From the NCBI GenBank assembly GCA_017993715.1, contig JAGOME010000016.1, positions 1-60,890 of the forward strand: DNA of 60,890 nucleotides, read 5' to 3'. The position numbers and the translations under genes are program-made. Below are positions 33,176-41,649 of the stretch, piece after piece. The stretch is from Phycicoccus sp. GTDB taxonomy: Bacteria > Actinomycetota > Actinomycetes > Actinomycetales > Dermatophilaceae. The notes under the pieces were generated by a model that was not told the origin of the DNA, searched no databases, and saw nothing but the letters and a program-made list of their open reading frames with translations. The stretch's first letter is position 1. Each line of letters begins with the position of its first letter.

Positions 33176-34182
33176 CCGAGACGACGGGCGGGCCGACGCC
33201 GACAGAGCCGACGCCCACAGAGCCGACGCCCTCCGACGCTTCGGCCACCAACCTCCAGCCCCGCCCCGGGAGGGCCACCGCGGTCCGGACCGACGAGCTC
33301 GAGACGACGCGCGGCGAGATGTTCCTCGCGGTCGTCTTTGCGATCTTCGTCGTCATCGGCCTTATCTGGGGCTACGCCAAGCTCGACGAGCCGTTCCGGC
33401 CGCCCGCGATCGTCCAACTCGAACAGGCGCAGCAGGCGCTCTCGCAGACAGAGAGCGCCCGCTTCGAGATGCAGATCGTCCTGGACAACGCGCGGGCTCG
33501 GACCACCCAGAGCCGCGAAGCGTTCCGCACGGCTCTGGATGCTGGCCGCCCCGCCACTGAGACCGACCCCCTGGAGCAGGCGTACCTGGAGGCCCAGGCC
33601 GCCGAGGAGCAAGCGCAGATCGACTACGACGCGGCCAACCGCACCTACACGACAGCCTCCAAGGAGGTCCAGCGACTGGAGGCCGAGAACGGTCCCGAGC
33701 TCGTCCAGCAGGAACGTGATGCCCGACGGTGGATCTTCCTGACCCGACTGGCCTATGTCATCGGCGTCCTCGCTTTCGCCTTCTTTGCGCTGTCCCGGTG
33801 GCGGATCCGGGCTGGGCGCCGGGCGCCCCTGCTGTATGCCGCCGTCGGGGCTGCGACTCTGCTGGCCTGGGTGATGGCGATCGACTACATCACCGACTAC
33901 ATCACGTGGCAGGACCTCGGGCCGTTGGTGTTGTCTCTCATCGGGATTGCGTTCTCACTGGCGGCATTCCTGGCTCTGCAACGCACGATCGTGCGCCGTA
34001 TCCCACCCCGGCGGGTACGCCGCGGTGAATGCCCGTTCTGCGGGTATCCCGTCCGGCTCGAGACTCCTGGATCCCATCAGCATTGTGAGGGCTGTGGTCG
34101 CGATGTCGTCGGGGCCTGCACAACCTGCGGATACGCGCGGCGAGTGGGGGCGCCGTTCTGTCCGACCTGTGGCAATCCCTGA
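33172..34182 (+). CDS. Coiled-coil membrane protein with C-terminal zinc ribbons
   Basis: 336 residues in four parts. A low-complexity start with repeated TEPTP is followed by one transmembrane helix (about 45-65). A long Glu/Gln/Ala coiled coil (80-180) faces outward, and three to four more helices follow (about 185-275). The tail (from 282) contains two or three CxxC pairs in the contexts ECPFCGYPV, HCEGCGRDV, ACTTCGYAR and FCPTCGNP, i.e. double zinc ribbons in the cytoplasm. I do not recognise the full architecture. Coupling to an HTH gene suggests a regulator-sensor pair. Confidence 0.75.
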   Translation: MTETTGGPTPTEPTPTEPTPSDASATNLQPRPGRATAVRTDELETTRGEMFLAVVFAIFVVIGLIWGYAKLDEPFRPPAIVQLEQAQQALSQTESARFEMQIVLDNARARTTQSREAFRTALDAGRPATETDPLEQAYLEAQAAEEQAQIDYDAANRTYTTASKEVQRLEAENGPELVQQERDARRWIFLTRLAYVIGVLAFAFFALSRWRIRAGRRAPLLYAAVGAATLLAWVMAIDYITDYITWQDLGPLVLSLIGIAFSLAAFLALQRTIVRRIPPRRVRRGECPFCGYPVRLETPGSHQHCEGCGRDVVGACTTCGYARRVGAPFCPTCGNP

Positions 34183-34193
34183 GCCGCTCTCGC

Positions 34194-34538
34194 TCAGTCC
34201 TTCTCGAGCATCGTGCGGTACATCTGGATAAGTGCGGCCTTCTTGGAGGTGCTGAGGTCCGGGTCGGCGGTGATGGCCTCGACGACCCCGATCCGCTCGT
34301 CGTCCTGCGTCAGCCAGCCCATCCGGCGATACAGCGCCTCCGGGTTCATGCCCAGACCCTCGGCGATCCCGCGCAAGACCTCCGGCGATGGTTGATAGAG
34401 CCCACGCTCGACCTGACTGAGATACGAGTCTGATACCCCGGACAGCCGGGCGAGGTGACGCACCGAGAGCCGAGCGATCTCACGTTGGGCGCGGATGAAG
34501 CGACCGAGATCGGCAAGGACTCCGTTGTCGGTAGCCAT
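34194..34538 (-). CDS. XRE-family HTH regulator
   Basis: 114 residues. HTH_XRE at about 12-65 (RFIRAQREIARLSVRHLARLSGVSDSYLSQVERG), followed by GLGMNPEALYRRMGWL and a C-terminal helical tail. Related to small actinobacterial regulators of ClgR/EspR-like type, not further assigned. The ATG at 34538 has GGAGGG upstream, better than the ATG at 34580. It converges on the zinc-ribbon gene with an 11-base gap. Confidence 0.82.
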   Translation of the reverse strand: MATDNGVLADLGRFIRAQREIARLSVRHLARLSGVSDSYLSQVERGLYQPSPEVLRGIAEGLGMNPEALYRRMGWLTQDDERIGVVEAITADPDLSTSKKAALIQMYRTMLEKD

Positions 34539-34688
34539 GCACCCTCCCGGGGCGAATGCGTCCCGGGCGATCCCGGCCATCCTCGAAGTGAACTATGCCC
34601 GAAGGACAAGGGCAAGAACTCGGCCGAATGCCGCCTGCTGGAGGGCAGCCGGAGGCGCCGCCGCGCTCGGCGTCAGGGCGCTACGAGG

Positions 34689-36038
34689 TCAGCCCTGTGA
34701 GGGGTGATAGCCCGCGCGCTGCGCAGACCATTCGTCGAAGAACCAGACATCGGGCTCGGCGCTGTCATATCCCGCCGCTCCCGGTACCCGGTAGCTCATG
34801 GTGTCGCGGTAGGCCTGGATCGGGTGGCCCAGCGGTTGTGCCCCATCCCAGACCGGGGCCGCTGACCCGACGCCGTGGCCCCCGTCCTGCACCTCCGAGA
34901 GCTCGGAGATCCGGCGCCCGGGCGCCGTCGGCTCCTCAGCCTCGGGCTCGACGGCCGCCTCGGGCGCCTCGGGCGCCTCGGGCTCGACAATCGCCTCTGC
35001 GTCGGCCGGGACTTCGGCCACCACCTCGACGTGCGACTCAGGTGCAGCCGCGACCTCTGCCTCGACGTGCGCCTCGGGTGCCATCACGGGCTCCTCGACC
35101 ACGGCCTCATCGATGACGAGTTCAGCCAGGTGCACTGGCTCGGCAACCCAACGATCGCTGGCCACATCCGCGGCAGAATCGGCGACCGCCTCGGATGACG
35201 CTGAATCCGCAGGATCGTCCACCACGCTCGAGAGCGCCCGCTCACCGGCCGCCTGCGCCGTGGTGTGCTCGGGCAGATCCGCGACGGGTGCCCCTTGATC
35301 GGTCATGTCGAGCGACTCGGCCGCATCCGCCGGATCATAGTCCGCCGCAGCGACGATCGGCTCCACGACCGGGGTGCCCACCCACTCATCGACATGCTCG
35401 CTCGCCACGGACTCGCCCTCGGCGTCGGCCGGATCGAGGTGGACCGTGTCATAGGCGGACGACGGCATCGACGGAACTGGCGGCGCTGATGGCGCTGGTG
35501 ACTCCGGCACGTCGTCCCCGAAACCGCGCCCCGCAGCGATGTCTGCGCTACTCGGGGCGTCGGGTCCGGTTGCGTCCCAAACCGGCGGCGCCGGGACAGG
35601 CCCTGCGGTCGGAGCGGGCGGGGGCGCGGGGGGGCTCCACGCGGGGGCCGGAGGAGCGGGAGGCATGGGCGGCACGGGGGATAGCTGGCTCACGGCGGGC
35701 GCGGCGTCGAACGTTGGGGAGTTCGCCGGTTGTCCGTGGGGTGTCCCTGCCTGCGGCTGCCCCGCCGCAGCCTGCTGGGTGTAGCCCTGCTGGCCGACGG
35801 AGTGCTGGCCGTAGTCATGCTGGCCATAGACCTGCTGGTCCTGCGGGTGGGGTGCCTGACCCGGCTGGGCGCCATAGGTCGGCTGGCCGTAGCCCTGGCT
35901 ACCGGACTGACCGCCATAGGGCAGCTGCTGAGGAGCGCCCGAAGACGATGTCTTCCCGGAGGATCCGCGACGCGCGATGAGCGACCCCAACAGAACGATC
36001 AGGCCGACCAGAACGAGAACGAGCAGGACGTACTTCAT
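34689..36038 (-). CDS. Sunset-domain membrane protein
   Basis: 449 residues. One N-terminal transmembrane helix (about 3-21), then a long disordered region rich in Gln/Tyr/Gly (40-100), Pro (115-170) and Glu/Ala/Val repeats (200-370). The last 50 residues hold the conserved part HPIQAYRDTMSYRVPGAAGY and DVWFFDEWSAQRAGY, matching the actinobacterial sunset domain known from ArfC-like proteins and from ribosomal-protein extensions. It is probably membrane-tethered with the domain in the cytoplasm; the orientation is not certain. Frame remains open to 36422, but the ATG at 36038 gives the transmembrane start. Confidence 0.75.
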   Translation of the reverse strand: MKYVLLVLVLVGLIVLLGSLIARRGSSGKTSSSGAPQQLPYGGQSGSQGYGQPTYGAQPGQAPHPQDQQVYGQHDYGQHSVGQQGYTQQAAAGQPQAGTPHGQPANSPTFDAAPAVSQLSPVPPMPPAPPAPAWSPPAPPPAPTAGPVPAPPVWDATGPDAPSSADIAAGRGFGDDVPESPAPSAPPVPSMPSSAYDTVHLDPADAEGESVASEHVDEWVGTPVVEPIVAAADYDPADAAESLDMTDQGAPVADLPEHTTAQAAGERALSSVVDDPADSASSEAVADSAADVASDRWVAEPVHLAELVIDEAVVEEPVMAPEAHVEAEVAAAPESHVEVVAEVPADAEAIVEPEAPEAPEAAVEPEAEEPTAPGRRISELSEVQDGGHGVGSAAPVWDGAQPLGHPIQAYRDTMSYRVPGAAGYDSAEPDVWFFDEWSAQRAGYHPSQG

Positions 36039-36206
36039 GCGAGGGCCTTCGTCGAGAGGAGGGCAGCGCCGGCCGGATAGCCCGCACCACGAACCTACCG
36101 GCTGAACAGGCAAAAGACCCGCACGGCGTCCAGGTGTCAGACCCGCCACCACCACTGAACGAGCCTGGTCACGCCGCGGACTCAGGGCGCTCGGCATACT
36201 GCCGGT

Positions 36207-36896
36207 ATGAGCGGCCGGCCCGACCCCGATTCGTCTCCGAGCTTCGGGGACCGGGCCGCCGCCGATGCCACCAGAGGACCGCTCGCGACGGGCCGCTACC
36301 GCTTCAACGGCCACATCCTTGGTGTCGGGTCGAGCAGCGGCGTGCGGGTCGTCGTGGGGATGTGGGCAGACTCGCCGTTCGGGGCGTTCGCCGACGCCAT
36401 GGTCGAGGACCACCGCGGCCATCGCATCCTGGTCGCGCCCTCAGCCCAGGTCGCGCAGTTCGTGGCCCAGACCTATGCGTTCGATGAGACCCGCGTGGAG
36501 CCGTTTCACGCCGAGCGCACCCCGCACACTCTTGAGGTGGTCAGTTCCAGCCTGACCCTGAATGCCGTCGTCGCCGGCCGCACCCCCCTCGGCCGGCTGC
36601 TGCGCGGCATTCCCCCACCGGTGGGCGCCCACCCGGCCTTCGCCACGGCCGTCGACCCGATCGCCCGCCTCGTCCTGCGCGGGGTCCGCACCCGAGGGAC
36701 CGCCCGAGCCGGTCGGCGGGAGTGGTATGCCGCCCGAGACCACCACCGCGTGACCTCGCTGACCGGACGCTGGGACGGCGTCGACCTCGGGAGGCTGGCA
36801 CCGGTCGACCCACCGACCCGGTTTGGCTTCTCCTCGACCCCGCGCACCCCCGCCCTCACGGCCGTGACCACGACCATCCAGCTCGAGATGACGTAA
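36207..36896 (+). CDS. Conserved actinobacterial protein of unknown function
   Basis: 229 residues, soluble, basic. Conserved-looking blocks are GRYRFNGHILGVGSSSGVRVVVGMW near 28-52, SPFGAFADAMVEDHRGHRILVAPS, and EWYAARDHHRVTSL near 172. No known domain recognised. The ATG at 36207 starts the recognisable N terminus. The stop codon lies inside the first copy of the 58-bp palindromic element, so the element has supplied the last codons. Confidence 0.65.
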   Translation: MSGRPDPDSSPSFGDRAAADATRGPLATGRYRFNGHILGVGSSSGVRVVVGMWADSPFGAFADAMVEDHRGHRILVAPSAQVAQFVAQTYAFDETRVEPFHAERTPHTLEVVSSSLTLNAVVAGRTPLGRLLRGIPPPVGAHPAFATAVDPIARLVLRGVRTRGTARAGRREWYAARDHHRVTSLTGRWDGVDLGRLAPVDPPTRFGFSSTPRTPALTAVTTTIQLEMT

Positions 36897-36941
36897 CACG
36901 CGGGCGGCATTCGAGATTCGTCCGCGTGTCCCGTCATCTCG
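36884..36941 (+). repeat. 58-bp palindromic element, copy 1
   Basis: Begins CGAGATGACGTAACACGCGG and ends CGCGTGTCCCGTCATCTCG, with CGGCATTC in the centre. It lies at the convergent junction of the 36207 and AbiEi/DUF559 genes and overlaps both gene ends. Confidence 0.9.
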
Positions 36942-37924
36942 TCGGCCGGCCCAACGCCGTCGCGAACCGGCGCAAACACGCATCCTGGCGCGGCCCCGGA
37001 CGCACGTCCTCGGCGTACACCTCGATGAGCGTCCAACCGTCTTCCTCGGCCAGGGCCCGCCGGCTTTCGTCGTGGCTGCGCCGTGTGATCGAGGCGTGGT
37101 CCTTGCCCTGGTACTCACCGATGACCTTGTCCTTTGGCCACACGAAATCCCCCTCGAGCACAAATCCCCCGTCAACGAAGACAAGCTGGTTCAATCGCGG
37201 TTCCGGCAGCCCGGCGCGCTGCATGATCAGGCGCCAGCGGGTCTCCTGCGGGGAGCGCGAACCCTCCCGCACGAGATCGAGGGACTGCCGGAGCGCCCGA
37301 GCCCCGCGTGGCCGAACGCGGCGCTCCAAGGCCTGACGCAGGAGCCGAATGCCGCGCGCATCCTCCCGCTCCCCGAGCGGTTCCCCGGCCTCTTCCGCCC
37401 CGATCTGCGCCCACCACTCTTGGCTGCCCTCGTCGGCGCAGGCGAGCCGAGCAACGACAGCATCACCGACCACGACAAAGTCATCGACGCCGATCGCCCC
37501 CCGTGGCAGCTCACCGAGGTCGACCCACGTGTCCGCGAGACCAACCACTCGCAGCCCATGCACGATGCCGATCTCCCTCGACTCCAGCCCTCGGTGACCG
37601 CGGCAGCCGGTGCGTCGAACCCAGCCAAAGGCGCTCTCGCGCATGACATGCAGCACAGGGTCGTCCTGGAGGGATCCGCGCAGGGGCAGTCCCCAGAGCA
37701 GCGCTGCGGTCACATGACTGAATGCCGCATCGTCCGGGAGCGCTCGCGCAAAGGCCCGCGCGCGCTCGACGACGTCCTCGTTCGGCTCGCAGCTCTCGAA
37801 CTCCGCGAGTCGGGCGCACCAGGGTCGGCGAGCGCCACCGGTAACCGGGCACTCCGGCTTCGCTCAGGTCGGCAGCGGTGAACGCACCAGTCGACAAGGC
37901 GGGAGGAAGCCACGAGAGAGTCAT
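36934..37924 (-). pseudogene. AbiEi-like antitoxin/DUF559 endonuclease-like gene with a frameshift
   Basis: An N-terminal winged-helix AbiEi-type part begins at ATG 37924 (MTLSWLPPALSTGAFTAADL, then TLVRPTRGVRE). A C-terminal DUF559 endonuclease-like domain ends with IMQRAGLPEPRLNQ, KDKVIGEYQGKDHAS and ESRRALAEEDGWTLIEVYAEDV. The two parts are in different frames: the N-terminal frame must shift near 37780-37812 to continue as PNEDVVERARAFARALPDD. The downstream frame alone could start only at a GTG at 37713. Such proteins are common, multi-copy in actinobacteria and of unknown function. It is a real mutation or a sequencing error. Confidence 0.75.
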
Positions 37925-37992
37925 GACACGACAGTGGCCGATCCGCGGAAACCACCACGGCGGTTATCCACAACCCCCGCCGAACCCACCGT

Positions 37993-38050
37993 CGAGATGA
38001 CGCGACACGCGGGCGGCATTCGAAACTCGTCAGCGTGTCGGGTCATGTCG
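37993..38050 (+). repeat. 58-bp palindromic element, copy 2
   Basis: CGAGATGACGCGACACGCGG at the left, CGTGTCGGGTCATGTCG at the right, CGGCATTC in the centre. It lies between two divergent genes, so it is not simply a terminator. Confidence 0.9.
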
Positions 38051-38076
38051 ACCGGGACGTCGCTAGCCTGTCCGGC

Positions 38077-38373
38077 GTGACCGAGTACCAGATCACCTCG
38101 TGGCGCGAGCTCCCATCACTCGTCGTCGCCCGCGACGGGGACGACGTTGTCAAGGTGTCGTTGCCCAGCCGCTTCCAGGAGGCCATCGACGAGGCGGCCA
38201 TGCGCCTGGGCGAGGCCGACGCCGACGCCTACCTCTCCGGCTGGGCCCGCGGGCCGTGGACGCCGACCGAGGGGCCACCCGCCGATATCGCCGGTCAGGT
38301 GGCGGCGCGACTCGAAGAGCAGTGGACGCCGGAGTCGCTCACGGCCTATCTCGACGCGCTCGGCGCCACCTGA
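38077..38373 (+). CDS. Small 'virulence factor' family protein
   Basis: 98 residues. EYQITSWRELPSLVVAR at the N terminus, then LPSRFQEAIDEAAMRLG and DAYLSGWARGPW, match the small PF13769-type family, named for a loose virulence association and without known function. GTG at 38077 gives the family start; the ATG at 38035 lies within the palindromic element and is unlikely. Soluble, acidic C terminus. Confidence 0.7.
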   Translation: MTEYQITSWRELPSLVVARDGDDVVKVSLPSRFQEAIDEAAMRLGEADADAYLSGWARGPWTPTEGPPADIAGQVAARLEEQWTPESLTAYLDALGAT

Positions 38374-38392
38374 GCGGGCCATAGACGCGCAT

Positions 38393-38450
38393 CGAGATGA
38401 CACGACACGCGGACGGAAATCGAATGCCGCCCGCGTGTCAGGTCATCTCG
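38393..38450 (-). repeat. 58-bp palindromic element, copy 3 (inverted)
   Basis: Same outer arms (CGAGATGACACGACACGCGG, CGCGTGTCAGGTCATCTCG), but the centre reads GAATGCCG on the plus strand, so this copy is in the opposite orientation. Placed between the ends of two convergent genes. Confidence 0.9.
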
Positions 38451-38477
38451 ATGGAGAGGAATGCCGTTAGTCGCCGA

Positions 38478-39218
38478 TTACTCCGGCCGGCCGAGGTCCG
38501 CGCCGATCTCCCACGGCGCAATCGGCGAGTGGTCCAGCACCCAGATCTCGACCTGCTGCATGAGACCGGTGAGGATGAGCACCCCCACGATGATGAGCAC
38601 GAGGCCGAGGCCGCGGCGCACCAGCGAGTGCGGGTCCGCACCCCAGCGCAAGCGCCGGACGACGCGCTGACCGCCCAGCGCCACCGCCAGCATCACCGCT
38701 GAGAGCCCCAACGCATAGGCCAAGAGCAGGATCATGCCGCGAGCCGGCTCGGCGGGCAGCACCGTGACGACGACGTAGGCATAGAGCGGGCTGCACGAGG
38801 TAAACACCGGGCCGAGGGCCGCACCCGTTAATGCCGCCCCGACCAGGCCGGGGGACCGAGACGCCCCTGCCAGCGCGCTGCCGCTACGGGATCCCAAACC
38901 CATCGCCATCGACGCACGATCCCAGGCTGCGGGGAAGAGCCCGGTCAACCCGAGGGCCACGAGCAGGCCACCGCTGATCCAGCGCCACACCGACGGAGAG
39001 ACCCCGATGAGCGAGGTGCTGGCCTTGAGCAGCAGCGTGAAGGCGATGACGGATGCAGCGAGCGCACCGGTCACGACCAAGGCCCGGGTCAGGCCCGCCC
39101 GCGCGCGCAGCGCTCCATCGGCGCTCCCGGCCACGATGACCGGCAGCAGGGAGAGTGCGCAGGGCGCGAGGACGGTGAGCGCGCCGGCAAGGAGCGCTCC
39201 GGCCACCGCGACCAGCAC
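38478..39218 (-). CDS. CcdA/DsbD-like membrane thiol transporter
   Basis: 246 residues with six to seven transmembrane helices. Helix 1 contains LAPCALSLLPVIVAG near 20 and a later helix contains FTSCSPLYAYVV near 130; the two cysteines are the redox pair that passes electrons across the membrane. It starts with GTG one base after the stop of the thioredoxin lipoprotein gene (TGAcGTG), so the two are coupled. It probably keeps the outer thioredoxin reduced. Confidence 0.85.
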   Translation of the reverse strand: MLVAVAGALLAGALTVLAPCALSLLPVIVAGSADGALRARAGLTRALVVTGALAASVIAFTLLLKASTSLIGVSPSVWRWISGGLLVALGLTGLFPAAWDRASMAMGLGSRSGSALAGASRSPGLVGAALTGAALGPVFTSCSPLYAYVVVTVLPAEPARGMILLLAYALGLSAVMLAVALGGQRVVRRLRWGADPHSLVRRGLGLVLIIVGVLILTGLMQQVEIWVLDHSPIAPWEIGADLGRPE

Positions 39219-39219
39219 G

Positions 39220-39726
39220 TCAGACCGTCTTGGCCAGGATGGCCGCGCCGTCGGCGGAGCCGCTCCACTTGCCGAGCTCACCGCCATCGGAGCCGACCTG
39301 CACGAAGGTGTGCTGCTGGGTCACGCCGTACTTCTGGCGCAGCTCGGTAGCCGTGTCATAGTCCACCTTGACGATGGTCAGGCCCTCTGGCACACCGGAT
39401 TCGAGCAGGGCCGCGTCGGTGGCGCGGCAGTCGGGGCACCACGGTGCGTGGAAGAAGTAGACGACCTTGGTGCCAGCGCGCTTGTCCATCTGGCTTTCGT
39501 AGGCCGCTTGGTCCAGGTAGGCGCCGGCCATCATCGCTTCGGTGCTCGGTGACTCCGACGCCATGTCGTGGTCCATGGACTCGGAGGGTGACATCGACTC
39601 GCTCATCGAGGCGGTGGCCGAGGCCGCTGCCGCCTCCGAATCAGACGAGGAGGTGCCGCAAGCGGCCAGGGTCGTGGCGGCCAGGGCGGCCACGAGGATG
39701 TGCATGGGGCGGGAGGTGATGTTCAT
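39220..39726 (-). CDS. Thioredoxin-like lipoprotein with Met/Ser-rich linker
   Basis: 168 residues. A lipoprotein signal with lipobox LAAC (Cys about 22) precedes a linker rich in Met, Ser, Glu and Asp. The thioredoxin domain follows, with WCPDC near 97 and the cis-Pro loop absent or changed (QQHTFV). The lipid-anchored thioredoxin would reduce extracytoplasmic thiols with electrons from the CcdA-like partner. The methionine-dense linker could bind copper, which is inference. Confidence 0.85.
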   Translation of the reverse strand: MNITSRPMHILVAALAATTLAACGTSSSDSEAAAASATASMSESMSPSESMDHDMASESPSTEAMMAGAYLDQAAYESQMDKRAGTKVVYFFHAPWCPDCRATDAALLESGVPEGLTIVKVDYDTATELRQKYGVTQQHTFVQVGSDGGELGKWSGSADGAAILAKTV

Positions 39727-39798
39727 GGTGCTACTGAACCGGATGGCGGCGGCATTCCCAACTTATTGCGCCACACCGCAATCCCTCGGTAAGAACTC

Positions 39799-40776
39799 TC
39801 AGAGAGTCAGGGTCGCGACGCACCCGGTGCCATCGTCGAGATTGGTGAACGTCAGGGTGCCGCCGTGCGCGTGGGCGACCTCACTGGTGATCGTCAGGCC
39901 GAGTCCCATTCCGCCACCTGAACGGGCGCCGTCACCGCGCCAGCCCGCCGTGGTCAGGTGGGGCAGATCCTCATCCCGAATGCCGCCACACCCGTCCTGG
40001 ACTGTCACCAGCTTGGTCCGGGTTCCCACCTTGACCACCCCACCGCGGGGGGTGTGCTGCACCGCATTTCGCACAAGGTTGGTCACGGCGCGACCGACCT
40101 GGGTGGGGTTGGCCCGCACGACACCGCCCGCCAGGCCATCGGCGACGATGACGACGCCGAGGTCATCGGCGAGGGGTGACACCGACGCCACCGCATCGGA
40201 GACCAGGTCATCGAGGTCGACGTCATCGAGGGCGAGCTCGCCGGGGGCCTGAAGTCGGGTGAGCATCGTCAGGTCATCGACCATCGCGTCGAGGCGATCC
40301 ACCTCGCGGACGATCCGACTAGCCGCGGAGCGAGGATCACCGACGCCATCGGCGACGCCCTCGGCGAGCAGCCGGACACCGGTCAGCGGGGTGCGCAGGT
40401 CGTGGCCGAGCCAGGTGATGGTTTCGCGGCGGCTGGCTTCGAGGGCGAGCGCCTGGGCCGCCGCGGCCCGCTCCGCCGCCATCGCCCGTTCCGCCGCCGT
40501 GATGCGCCGCCCGAGCAGTAGGCCGACGACGAGGGCGACGGGCGCCCCAGCGAGCAGGACAAAGAGCATGGTGCGGTAGTCGGTTTCCTCGATGAGCATC
40601 GAGCGAGTGGCAGCCGCGATCCCTGCAGCCAGGGCCACGACCACGACCAATGGGGCCGCGAATGCCGCCGCCCGTGGCCGTCCCCGGGTGAACCAAGCCA
40701 TCACCAGGGCGCCGGCGGCGCCGACGACAGCGGTCACCCCGGCCGAGACGATGATCGCGGACAGGTCAGGGGCCAT
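39799..40776 (-). CDS. HisKA-type sensor histidine kinase
   Basis: 325 residues. Four transmembrane helices (about 5-90) form a small membrane sensor, followed by a coiled-coil AERAMAAERAAAAQAL. The HisKA box has His in ITWLGHDLRTPLTGVRLLAEG near 133. HATPase_c has NLVRNAVQHTPRGG near 232 and GMGLGLTI near 290. It shares 11 bases with the 3' end of the OmpR-type regulator gene, so the pair is translated together. The ATG at 40776 gives a clean first helix. Confidence 0.88.
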   Translation of the reverse strand: MAPDLSAIIVSAGVTAVVGAAGALVMAWFTRGRPRAAAFAAPLVVVVALAAGIAAATRSMLIEETDYRTMLFVLLAGAPVALVVGLLLGRRITAAERAMAAERAAAAQALALEASRRETITWLGHDLRTPLTGVRLLAEGVADGVGDPRSAASRIVREVDRLDAMVDDLTMLTRLQAPGELALDDVDLDDLVSDAVASVSPLADDLGVVIVADGLAGGVVRANPTQVGRAVTNLVRNAVQHTPRGGVVKVGTRTKLVTVQDGCGGIRDEDLPHLTTAGWRGDGARSGGGMGLGLTITSEVAHAHGGTLTFTNLDDGTGCVATLTL

Positions 40777-41470
40777 GCGTGGACTCCTGCGCGGGCACCC
40801 ATCGGTAGCCCTTGCCAAAGACGGTGACGAGTCGGCGCGGCGACGACGGGTCGCTTTCGACCTTTTCGCGCAGCCGGCGCACGTGGACCGTCACCGTGGA
40901 GTCGTCGCCGGCCTGCCAGCCCCATACTTCGCGGATGAGGTCGGCGCGAGAGCAGACCTGCCCCGGGTGGGCGATGAGCCAGTCGAGCAGATCGAGCTCA
41001 CGCGCGGTGAGCCGCAACGGGGTTCCTCCCCGGGTGGCGGTGCGTGCCACGCGGTCCACGGTCAGGTCACCGTCGACGAGTTCGGTGACGACCGCCTCGG
41101 GGGGCGGTGCCGAGCGGCGCAGCACCGAGCGGATGCGCAGGTCGAGCTCACGCAGCGAGAACGGCTTGGTCACGTAGTCGTCGGCACCGTGCTGCAATCC
41201 CTGGACGCGCTCATGTTCCTGGCCACGCGCGGTGACCATGATCAGCGGCAGGTCGGCACGGAGCGTCCGCAGCCGGCGACACACCTCGAGCCCACCCATG
41301 CCGGGGAGCATGAGGTCGAGCAGGACGATGTCGGGCTGCCCGCTCGCATACGCAGCCAGGGCGCTGGGGCCGTCGTCGACCGCGACGACGGCATGACCAC
41401 CGCGAGTCAGGTGCGCGGCCAAGGACTCACGCACGACCTGGTCGTCTTCGACGACGAGTACTCGGACCAC
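40766..41470 (-). CDS. OmpR/PhoB-type response regulator
   Basis: 234 residues. The receiver has DD in VEDDQVVRES, the phospho-acceptor Asp in IVLLDLMLPGMGG near 51 and Lys in DYVTKPFSLREL near 101. The winged helix has LTARELDLLDWLIAHPGQVCSRADLIREVWG and TVTVHVRRLREKVE. It is upstream of and overlaps its kinase gene. Target genes unknown; a 58-bp palindromic element lies about 100 bases before its start. Confidence 0.92.
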   Translation of the reverse strand: MVRVLVVEDDQVVRESLAAHLTRGGHAVVAVDDGPSALAAYASGQPDIVLLDLMLPGMGGLEVCRRLRTLRADLPLIMVTARGQEHERVQGLQHGADDYVTKPFSLRELDLRIRSVLRRSAPPPEAVVTELVDGDLTVDRVARTATRGGTPLRLTARELDLLDWLIAHPGQVCSRADLIREVWGWQAGDDSTVTVHVRRLREKVESDPSSPRRLVTVFGKGYRWVPAQESTHGP

Positions 41471-41567
41471 GGTCCCAAGGCTACGGGCGGCCCGCTCCCG
41501 AGCTCACCCCAGCCGATGGCACCGTCACCGACCCGTAAGAAGTCGCGCCCGCCCGTGGACCCCCGAC

Positions 41568-41625
41568 GAGATGACCCGACACGCGGGCGGCATTCGCAAT
41601 TCCTCCGCGTGTCGGGTCATCTCGA
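41568..41625 (+). repeat. 58-bp palindromic element, copy 4
   Basis: The best-paired copy: CGAGATGACCCGACACGCGG and CCGCGTGTCGGGTCATCTCG are exact reverse complements (20 bp), with a 17-18-base loop containing CGGCATTC. It lies between the ABC permease gene end and the response-regulator start. Confidence 0.92.
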
Positions 41626-41649
41626 CTGAGGGTCTGAGGGGTCGGGAGG

